Source of the DNA: an uncultured Bacilli bacterium
Lineage (GTDB): Bacteria; Bacillota_I; Bacilli_A; RF39; UBA660
Assembly: GCA_934091055.1 (NCBI GenBank)
Contig: CAKOKN010000001.1
Location: 156,731-220,730, forward strand
DNA length: 64,000 nucleotides
Direction: 5' to 3'
The notes under the pieces are model-generated. The model saw only the letters and a program-made list of their open reading frames with translations, ran no database searches and had not been told where the DNA came from. Of this stretch, positions 8,291-14,392 are shown one piece after another. Every line of letters begins with the position of its first letter. Positions within the stretch are counted from its first letter, which is position 1. A program made the translations under genes and the position numbers.

Positions 8291-9373
8291 TTACTTACTA
8301 CTTCTTTTAATTAGTTTAGCGTGAACTACAGTTCTTTCAGTATCAGAGTAGCAAGTACTTAAAGTTAGTATCTTGTCAGAAGTATCTAACTTAGTATTAA
8401 AGTTATAGATACTTCGACTACTTAAAGTATTTAGAAACTTATTATACTCTTCATCGCTACTAAAATTAGTTGTTATATAATAACTTTCTTCTTTTATTTT
8501 ATAGACAGAGAATATCTGCCAAAGAGTGTTTTCTGTTTCAGTAGATAGTCTTATTATATGATTATCTTTATTAGTAAACCAAGAAGGCTTTAATGTTTTA
8601 CTAAGAGAACCAAACATTGTTTTATCTAGTCTACTATGGGCGTATAGAATTGTATTTTTATCTGACATTACACTGTTATTACGATAGTCCATAAATACCC
8701 AACCAGCTTCATTATATTTTTTGTCATAAGAATGATCTAAGTAATAATCATTGTCTTTGTAGTGAACGAATGGATAGTTAATATTAGTATTATTAACATT
8801 GATCCAGCCGACAGTATCACTATTCTTAGTTTTTAATTTAGTTATATCAACATCTATTAAAGGGAATGTTATGTAATACCAGTAATCACTTGATTTATCT
8901 TTATCTTCATTTACTAATTCTGTGTTTTCGTCGTCTTTCTTTTCTTTTACTTCAGTGTTATTGTTTAGGCTGTCTACTATATTAGAAGTATTTTTATTGT
9001 CCTTACTCCATAAGAATATTTTTAAGAGAGAGAAGATAATTACTATTATAAAGAATATTAAAAGAATTGTCCAAAGTAATTTATTCTTCTTTCTTTTTCT
9101 ATTATGTTTTTTATGTTCTAAATTATTATTAGATGGTGGTTCAATACTAGAGGTTACTCTAGTTTCTTTTATTTTTCTTAGATCACTTGTAGTAAATAAT
9201 AGTTCTTCAGTGTTATTACTATTATTGGTATAAATAGTAGTATCTTCAATATCAAGAGAAGAAATATTATCATTGATATTATTATTTGTTATATCAAGAG
9301 GTGGATTATCACTACTAGAGGCGTGTCTTGGAGTATAAGTGTTATTATCTTCATTATTATAATCGTTATTCAT
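8291..9373 (-). CDS. class B sortase with long Asn-rich cytoplasmic extension
   Basis: Membrane transpeptidase that cleaves a sorting signal and joins the protein to peptidoglycan. Numbering from the chosen start: residues 1-95 are Asn/Ser/Thr-rich and probably disordered, 99-121 form one membrane helix, and the sortase fold follows with catalytic H246 (YAHS), C341 in TLSTC and R347. TLSTC is the class B signature. The ATG at 9373 is chosen because AAGGTG lies nine bases ahead; the GTG at 9385 overlaps that site. The nearby protein at 10634-12142 ends in NPQTS, the type of motif used by class B sortases, so it is a likely substrate. Confidence 0.9.
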   Translation of the reverse strand: MNNDYNNEDNNTYTPRHASSSDNPPLDITNNNINDNISSLDIEDTTIYTNNSNNTEELLFTTSDLRKIKETRVTSSIEPPSNNNLEHKKHNRKRKKNKLLWTILLIFFIIVIIFSLLKIFLWSKDNKNTSNIVDSLNNNTEVKEKKDDENTELVNEDKDKSSDYWYYITFPLIDVDITKLKTKNSDTVGWINVNNTNINYPFVHYKDNDYYLDHSYDKKYNEAGWVFMDYRNNSVMSDKNTILYAHSRLDKTMFGSLSKTLKPSWFTNKDNHIIRLSTETENTLWQIFSVYKIKEESYYITTNFSSDEEYNKFLNTLSSRSIYNFNTKLDTSDKILTLSTCYSDTERTVVHAKLIKRSSK

Positions 9374-9428
9374 TTTTATTATCACCTTAATATAATTATA
9401 CTAATTTTTTTATATATTGACAAGTGAT

Positions 9429-9454
9429 AAAAAGAAAAACTCTCTAATGAGAGT
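9429..9454 (-). terminator. short intrinsic terminator
   Basis: On the minus strand ACTCTC-ATTA-GAGAGT is followed by TTTTCTTTTT. It lies downstream of the two-hairpin element at 9485-9542 and upstream of the sortase gene. Confidence 0.65.
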
Positions 9455-9484
9455 ATTTATATTTTATTAATAATTTTTTTATAT

Positions 9485-9542
9485 CCTCTTGAGTCTTAGG
9501 TCTCAAGAGGTATTTTATAGCCTTATTCTAAGTCTATAAAAT
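9485..9542 (-). repeat. two-hairpin element, copy a
   Basis: Read on the minus strand, hairpin 1 has stem ATTTTATAG/CTATAAAAT with a 13-base loop starting ACT and ending AGG. Hairpin 2 has stem CCTCTTGAG/CTCAAGAGG with loop ACCTAAGA. Hairpin 1 has the same stem and loop as copy b at 10558-10616, in inverted orientation. The stop codon of the methylase fragment lies inside hairpin 1. Confidence 0.85.
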
Positions 9543-9652
9543 AATATATCATCCATATATATTAAATCGACATCATTCAATATATTAATTGTCCGCAACG
9601 TTAAATCATAATAATTTCCATTGCCAACTCCTATAACATATAATTTACTCAT
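9515..9652 (-). pseudogene. N-terminal fragment of a tetrapyrrole (precorrin-type) methylase
   Basis: A 45-codon reading frame starts MSKLYVIGVGNGNYYDLTLR and continues INILNDVDLIYMDD, matching the N-terminal nucleotide-binding segment of the tetrapyrrole methylase family (Cbi/Cob precorrin methylases, also RsmI and MazG-linked forms). The usual GxGxG-type loop reads GVGNGN. After that segment the frame runs into the two-hairpin element and stops in its stem, so about 80% of the protein is missing. No cobalamin gene is near. I read it as a truncated remnant broken at or near the element. It could be a residual small protein, which I consider unlikely. Confidence 0.6.
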
Positions 9653-9660
9653 AAAATTCA

Positions 9661-10203
9661 CTAAATAAATTTGCCTATTTCTTCAATTAAATTTGTATTT
9701 TTTTCTACTTTTATTGTATTTATTCCTAATTGTTTTGCTCCATTGACATTATCAATGTTATCATCAAGGAATAATAGTTCTTTTGAATTGATGTTGTATT
9801 TGTTTAATATATATTCGTAAAATTCTGAATTAGGTTTTATTTTATGTATCTCAGCAGAGATAATTAAATCATCCAAGTAATCAACATTAAAAGACTCTCC
9901 AATAAAATTTCTTACAAATGATAAGTGATTAGTTGCTATAATAACCTTTACATTTTTATTTTTTTCTTTTACTTTTTTAAATATTTTTCTATCTTTTACT
10001 TTATATAATTTGTCAATTAATGTTTCTGTAATATTCATAATTATTGAATCTTTTTCAATAATTTTTCTTGCTTCAATTAAATAATCTGCATCATTTAAGT
10101 TTGGTCCAAACATTCTTTCTAACTTTTCTTCTATTTCTGATAGTTCTATATCCTTTTCATTAACAAGAACACCAACCAAATCAAATGCAACAACTTTTAT
10201 CAT
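9661..10203 (-). CDS. HAD-superfamily hydrolase
   Basis: A 180-residue HAD protein with a small helical cap (about 20-85). Motif I is FDLVGVL (7-13): the nucleophile Asp8 is kept, but the second Asp of the usual DxD is Val. Motif II is IIATNH (around 108), then the Lys in KIKPNSEF and the acidic motif LFLDDN (around 145). Haloacid dehalogenase-like and YihX-like members also lack the second Asp, so it need not be dead, but a simple phosphatase role is less certain. It lies in a 1 kb segment bounded by inverted two-hairpin elements, just ahead of the methylase fragment. Substrate unknown. Confidence 0.85.
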   Translation of the reverse strand: MIKVVAFDLVGVLVNEKDIELSEIEEKLERMFGPNLNDADYLIEARKIIEKDSIIMNITETLIDKLYKVKDRKIFKKVKEKNKNVKVIIATNHLSFVRNFIGESFNVDYLDDLIISAEIHKIKPNSEFYEYILNKYNINSKELLFLDDNIDNVNGAKQLGINTIKVEKNTNLIEEIGKFI

Positions 10204-10272
10204 TTTATTCCTCCATTAATAAATACACAACATAGGGTAAATTTAATTATTTTATTTTTTGATTTTAATAAA

Positions 10273-10458
10273 TTATTTATGTGTGTGGGTTCCACAACCG
10301 TCGTAACCCAATCCAATTTTATTTCCAAAGGAAATTTTAATTTTTTGGTCTGAAAGTTTTGTTTTTAGATTTTTTACAATATCATTTTTTAATTGCACTT
10401 TTTTCACAATATACAACTTTTCATCTAATGGGCAAACTTCCCAAAACTTGTAATCCAT
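10273..10458 (-). CDS. small uncertain reading frame upstream of the HAD gene
   Basis: A 61-codon frame (MDYKFWEVC..., ending YDGCGTHTHK) with no recognised family and no ribosome site. Its ATG lies inside the -10 box of a good promoter (TAGAAT at 10457-10462), so a transcript from that promoter would not include the start codon. Translation could start at an inner GTG, giving about 43 residues, or the stretch may simply be a leader for the HAD gene. I list it because the C-terminal half looks coding, with low confidence. Confidence 0.25.
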   Translation of the reverse strand: MDYKFWEVCPLDEKLYIVKKVQLKNDIVKNLKTKLSDQKIKISFGNKIGLGYDGCGTHTHK

Positions 10459-10485
10459 TCTACATTATTTATCATAATAAGTCAA
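10457..10485 (-). promoter_or_regulatory. putative sigma-A promoter for the HAD segment
   Basis: On the minus strand TTGACT (10480-10485), a 17-base spacer and TAGAAT (10457-10462). Transcription would start near 10450, giving a leader of about 245 bases before the HAD start codon. Confidence 0.65.
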
Positions 10486-10557
10486 TAAATTTCATTAAAA
10501 ATGCAAGATGAATGCATGAGTTTTTTAAACTTGTGTGTTTATCCTGAAAAATATTTT

Positions 10558-10616
10558 ATTTTATAGACTTAGAATAAGGCTATAAAATACCTCTTAAGAC
10601 CTTAGGCTTAAGAGGT
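10558..10616 (+). repeat. two-hairpin element, copy b
   Basis: On the plus strand hairpin 1 is ATTTTATAG/CTATAAAAT with a 13-base loop (ACT...AGG), and hairpin 2 is ACCTCTTAAG/CTTAAGAGGT with loop ACCTTAGG. It is a near-identical inverted copy of element a. It begins 17 bases after the stop codon of the minus-strand surface-protein gene. Confidence 0.85.
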
Positions 10617-10633
10617 AATGAATAATAAATAAA

Positions 10634-12142
10634 TTATTTACTTACTTTAACAGTTCTTTTTTTAATACTTAAAGCTGCTCCAGCACTAGCAAGAGCTATA
10701 GCACTAAGAATTAATACTAAGTTGATGTCTGAAGTTTGAGGGTTTTTAGTTTCTGTATTATTACCTTTTGCTTCTACTTTTACGAAGTTCATATATAAAG
10801 TAGTATTTTCATTGAAAGCTTTAGTAAAGTCAGCTTTTGTTTTAAGTTCTTTATCTAGATAGTAACCTTCTAATTTGTAACCATCTTCTTCTTCACCAAT
10901 TAGTTTATTTAGGTCAGCAATAACATCTTCATCAAATGTTGTTTCTTTTGGAACGATTATAGTGTTATATATTGTTGATTCTTTTGTATCGCTTAGTATA
11001 GCAGCTAATTTAATAGATATTGTGTCTTCTGCTAGATATTTATTATCTATTTCATTTGTGAATGAAGCTGTTACTATTGATATTGGTCCAACTCCTTGTT
11101 CACTTTCTTGTAATCCTTTTAATGGCTCTGATATAGATATTGGTGCTATTCCTTCTGGATTAGAGAAATCTCCACCAGTAATTTTAATTACACCAACAGC
11201 AGTTTCCTCATCACTACCGTATTCTAGGATAGAGTTACCGTTTTTACTTGTGAATATTCCATTTTCGATATACATTTCTACATTTCCATAGTATGACTGT
11301 GGATTTGTTTCAATTTGAATAGTAGAGCCACTTGGATTTATTCCATTTCCATAGTTTTCTGGTCTTGCTACATATGCTCCAGTAGCAGTGAATTCTCCAC
11401 CTTTAATGTTGTATGTACCAGATTTTGCTCCGATAGCAGATCCTTCACCAGTTATTTTAGTACCTTCTTCGATGTTCCATACAGCGTTTCCTGCTCCATA
11501 TAATGCTACAGCATCTTTTCCTGCAGCGTTAACAGTAGCTCCTGTTTTTACATTAATAACTGGACGATTAGATGTTTCTTTGATATAACCGTTTACTGTT
11601 ATACCGTTTTCTGTTGCATTGATTGTTCCTTGGAAGTTTACTACTCCACCGTAACTTTGTGTTGTTGTTCCGTAGAATACTGAAATACCTGTATTTCCGT
11701 TTAGAGTTACGTTTTTACCTACTGTTAATGTAGAATATGGTTCAGTAGTAGAAGTAGTACTAGCCCAAACACTTACAGCAACGTGTCCTTTATGAGTAAT
11801 AGTACCTGTACCAGTAATAGTTAATGATCCATTATCAATTATGATTGATTTGTTTTCTGGTATAGTAAGTTTTCCTTTACTATCTGGTAACATAGTTGGT
11901 TCAGTACTAAGATTATGACCATTTAAGTCTAATGTTAGTGATTTACCACCTGTTACCATAAGTGAATTACTACCACCTTTATGGTTTTCAATATTGGCAG
12001 TTAGTTTGATTGTGTCTCCACTAGCAGCTGTACTAAATGCATTTATTAATTCAGCATCAGTGCTTGCTGTTAGTTCAGCAGCTTTAACACCTGGAACAAA
12101 TAGTGCTATAGCAGCCACAAGAAATAATAATTTCTTTTTCAA
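10634..12142 (-). CDS. cell-wall-anchored surface protein with NPQTS sorting signal
   Basis: A 502-residue exported protein: signal peptide (about 1-21), then strand-rich repeats with many Gly/Thr/Asn turns and LTLDLNGHNL-type segments suggesting a right-handed beta-helix, then a C-terminal sorting signal. The signal is NPQTS at 467-471, a hydrophobic stretch (about 474-491) and a basic tail KKRTVKVSK. NPQT-type motifs are class B sortase substrates, and a class B sortase lies about 1.3 kb downstream. Translation starts at TTG, with GAGAGGAG seven bases ahead; no in-frame ATG fits. A promoter (TTGAAA, 16 bases, TATAAT) lies upstream. Role may be adhesion; that is inference. Confidence 0.85.
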   Translation of the reverse strand: MKKKLLFLVAAIALFVPGVKAAELTASTDAELINAFSTAASGDTIKLTANIENHKGGSNSLMVTGGKSLTLDLNGHNLSTEPTMLPDSKGKLTIPENKSIIIDNGSLTITGTGTITHKGHVAVSVWASTTSTTEPYSTLTVGKNVTLNGNTGISVFYGTTTQSYGGVVNFQGTINATENGITVNGYIKETSNRPVINVKTGATVNAAGKDAVALYGAGNAVWNIEEGTKITGEGSAIGAKSGTYNIKGGEFTATGAYVARPENYGNGINPSGSTIQIETNPQSYYGNVEMYIENGIFTSKNGNSILEYGSDEETAVGVIKITGGDFSNPEGIAPISISEPLKGLQESEQGVGPISIVTASFTNEIDNKYLAEDTISIKLAAILSDTKESTIYNTIIVPKETTFDEDVIADLNKLIGEEEDGYKLEGYYLDKELKTKADFTKAFNENTTLYMNFVKVEAKGNNTETKNPQTSDINLVLILSAIALASAGAALSIKKRTVKVSK

Positions 12143-12188
12143 TTTTATTCTCCTCTCTTTCTTAGATAGTCTCCCTATCTTTAATATA

Positions 12189-12216
12189 ATTATATCAAAA
12201 TAAAAATATTTTTCAA
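12189..12216 (-). promoter_or_regulatory. putative promoter of the NPQTS surface protein
   Basis: On the minus strand TTGAAA (12211-12216), 16 bases, then TATAAT (12189-12194) in an extended TGATATAAT context. A small hairpin (GATAGGGAGACTATC) follows in the leader. Confidence 0.6.
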
Positions 12217-12250
12217 GTAGATTGTCGATTTTTGTAATAATATTTACACT

Positions 12251-12277
12251 AAAAAAAAGAACTAAATTCTAGTTCTT
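12251..12277 (-). terminator. intrinsic terminator of yqfD
   Basis: On the minus strand AAGAACT paired with AGTTCTT is followed by eight T residues. The stem overlaps the yqfD stop codon. Confidence 0.8.
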
Positions 12278-13460
12278 ATTCTTGAGTATTCTGATTAGGA
12301 TCTACCCTACTATAAGAAGTAATATCTTCAATGCAAGTTATAAAGAGAGTTAGAGAGAGTTTTTCTCCTAGATCTTCTTCATTTATAGTTATTACTTTGG
12401 TAATGTCTTCTATACTACTATATTTATCTTTTAGTTTCTTTTTGGCTAAGTTGATAGCTTTTTCTTTTACTTCGTCATAAGTTAGAATATCATTTATTAC
12501 TTTTGTTTCGTATTGATATTCTTTATTTAGAGATAATGAAGAGATATTATCTTTAAATATTACTTTAGTATCTTTATTGAAACTTTTATATTTTTTAAAG
12601 TCAAATAGTGATATTCTTTTATTTAGAAAAGTAAAAGTTAATACTTTTTTACTCTTTCCTGTATATGATATTTCATTATAAGAATATGGATATTCTATAT
12701 TTATGGTATACCAGACTTCTCCTAGTACACTACCTTTAGCAGAACTTAATACTTTCTCGTTATTTGGCATAGTAATATAGGGAGATATTATTACTTCTCC
12801 TTTAGTTACATAATTATTTACTTCTTTTTGTTTTTCACCTTTAGTAGCTTCAATTACTTTTATTATAGCATTTTTACTAGCAGTTATATTATATATAGCA
12901 GTATCTTGATTATCTTTATTTATTATTCTTTCTTCTACTCTTACTATATATTTAGTACCTTCTCTTATTATTTCTAACCATTCTAAATTATCTTTATTAT
13001 CTTTTAATATTTTATTTTCTATTTTTTCTATTTCATTATAACTTTTTACAAAAGAATACTTTTTGATACCATAATAATTTAACTCTTTTTCTAGTAGTTT
13101 TACTATACTACTATTGGAGTGTATTACTTCAACACTAAATATTACATTAGATAATATATAAATTATTATTAGACCTAGTATTAGAAAAGATATTATAAAG
13201 ATATTTTTTTTAATTAGTTTTAATAGTTTTAATTTACCTTGGTATTCTATTACTTCAATATTATAGATAGTTTTGTATTTATTTATCTTTTCTAGATCTT
13301 GATAGTTAATTATTAGATCTGCTTCTTTATAAGAAATATTTACTACTTTAATAATATTTATATTATTATATATTAATCTTTTTAGGAAGTTATTGATATT
13401 TTTCCCAGTTACTTTTATTTTAATATTACTAGAAAATATTTTAAGTATTTTAGCTTTCAT
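12276..13460 (-). CDS. yqfD: sporulation protein YqfD
   Basis: A membrane protein of about 394 residues of the YqfD (sporulation stage IV) family. The cytoplasmic N-terminal part (about 1-85) is followed by one membrane helix (about 88-112) and a long outer part with the family segments LEWLEIIREGTKYIVRVEER, ITASKNAIIKVIEATKGE and VTKGEVIISPYI. In Bacillus yqfC and yqfD are neighbours expressed in the mother cell; the pair is kept here. I place the start at ATG 13460 behind AGAGTGAT rather than at the GTG six bases earlier. Molecular function is not established. Confidence 0.88.
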   Translation of the reverse strand: MKAKILKIFSSNIKIKVTGKNINNFLKRLIYNNINIIKVVNISYKEADLIINYQDLEKINKYKTIYNIEVIEYQGKLKLLKLIKKNIFIISFLILGLIIIYILSNVIFSVEVIHSNSSIVKLLEKELNYYGIKKYSFVKSYNEIEKIENKILKDNKDNLEWLEIIREGTKYIVRVEERIINKDNQDTAIYNITASKNAIIKVIEATKGEKQKEVNNYVTKGEVIISPYITMPNNEKVLSSAKGSVLGEVWYTINIEYPYSYNEISYTGKSKKVLTFTFLNKRISLFDFKKYKSFNKDTKVIFKDNISSLSLNKEYQYETKVINDILTYDEVKEKAINLAKKKLKDKYSSIEDITKVITINEEDLGEKLSLTLFITCIEDITSYSRVDPNQNTQE

Positions 13461-13475
13461 AATCACTCTTCTCTC

Positions 13476-13724
13476 TTAGGAAAAGGTTATTTTAGTTATC
13501 TTTCCTGTTATTAGTATTTCTTCTTCAAACATCTTTGATATAACTAGATTTTCTCCTTCAATTATATAGAGATTGTTTTGATTACTTATTGATATTAGAG
13601 TACTAGAGAAATCTACTATTTTGGTATAGTTTATTATATCTAGATTGTTATTTTTATAGATAATACTAAATTTTTTATCGTTTATATAGTTATCTAGTTT
13701 ACTTATTAGTTTTATTTTTTTCAT
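13476..13724 (-). CDS. yqfC: sporulation protein YqfC
   Basis: An 82-residue protein with the features of the YqfC family: short, strand-rich, with a late GKITKITF-type ending that resembles the family's (I)xGxixxIxF close. It lies 15 bases before yqfD, and this pair is conserved in endospore formers. In B. subtilis the gene is under SigE. It is divergent from the coat-protein gene across about 120 bases that probably hold mother-cell promoters; I could not identify them with confidence. Confidence 0.8.
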   Translation of the reverse strand: MKKIKLISKLDNYINDKKFSIIYKNNNLDIINYTKIVDFSSTLISISNQNNLYIIEGENLVISKMFEEEILITGKITKITFS

Positions 13725-13844
13725 ATTAATATATATGTAATAGGACTAAAATTTATGAAAATATTGGATTATATAGGTATTCGTAGTGCATTTTTATTTA
13801 CTTTTGTCATAAGTTATATTGAATACAAAAAAGGGGTGGATTAT

Positions 13845-14264
13845 ATGTGTAATAATGAAAATAATACTTGCGAGAATTGTATCGCAGATATTCTTAAAGT
13901 TATCCTTATACTTCAGCAAAGTGTATGTCAAAATGACTGCTGCCTAGAGACTTGTGATAGAGGTTTCTTAGGTCAGAATAGTAGTTTCTGCTACAATACT
14001 AGACCTATTCAGCTATATACTTGTTCAGGGGGAAGTACACCACTTGCAATGCCAATTAGTAAAGATCCAAGTGTTACCACTACAAGTACTGTCTTTAGAT
14101 TAGAGAAGTTAGATGGCTGCTGTGCTACTTGTAGAGTACTTGCTCCTAATACTGATGAGACTAGTGTATTTCCATATGAAGCTACTAACTCATTCTTTAC
14201 TATTAACTTAGGTTGCTGTTGTGTACTTAGATGTCTTGATGATACATTTGTTGAATGTATATAA
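13845..14264 (+). CDS. Cys-rich spore coat protein, CotY/CotZ family
   Basis: A 139-residue Cys-rich protein. The N-terminal half has CENCIADILKVILILQQSV and DCCLETC; the C-terminal half has FRLEKLDGCCATCRVL and NLGCCCVLRCLDDTF, the conserved end of the CotY/CotZ/ExsY family. These proteins self-assemble through cysteines into the outer spore crust or exosporium base. The ATG at 13845 is chosen because AAGGGGTGG lies five bases ahead; the earlier in-frame ATG at 13755 has no ribosome site. It is one of the few plus-strand genes, divergent from yqfCD, and a terminator follows its stop. It is a strong marker of endospore formation. Confidence 0.9.
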   Translation: MCNNENNTCENCIADILKVILILQQSVCQNDCCLETCDRGFLGQNSSFCYNTRPIQLYTCSGGSTPLAMPISKDPSVTTTSTVFRLEKLDGCCATCRVLAPNTDETSVFPYEATNSFFTINLGCCCVLRCLDDTFVECI

Positions 14265-14291
14265 AAAGCAGGTAAATATTCCTGCTTTTTT
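14263..14291 (+). terminator. intrinsic terminator of the coat-protein gene
   Basis: AAAAAGCAGG, 8-base loop, CCTGCTTTTTT on the plus strand, beginning at the stop codon. Symmetry lets it work on the minus strand too. Confidence 0.85.
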
Positions 14292-14345
14292 CACTACAAG
14301 TCTTAGGTCTTGTAGTGTTATTTTTAGCCTGTAGTCTAAAAATAA
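14292..14345 (-). repeat. two-hairpin element, copy c
   Basis: Read on the minus strand: hairpin 1 TTATTTTTAG/CTAAAAATAA with loop ACTACAGG, hairpin 2 CACTACAAG/CTTGTAGTG with loop ACCTAAGA. It lies between the convergent coat-protein and pheT genes and is flanked by a terminator on each side. Confidence 0.85.
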
Positions 14346-14360
14346 TAGATTGGGATTAGT

Positions 14361-14392
14361 AAAAAAAAATAGAACTTTTAAGGTTCTATTTT
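14361..14392 (-). terminator. intrinsic terminator of pheT
   Basis: On the minus strand AAAATAGAAC, 7-base loop, GTTCTATTTT followed by a T run. The hairpin begins in the pheT stop codon. Confidence 0.8.

Noticed and set aside
13755..13844. An N-terminal extension of the coat protein from an earlier in-frame ATG.
   Set aside because: There is no ribosome site at 13755, while AAGGGGTGG lies correctly ahead of ATG 13845. The extension is hydrophobic and unlike CotY/CotZ starts.
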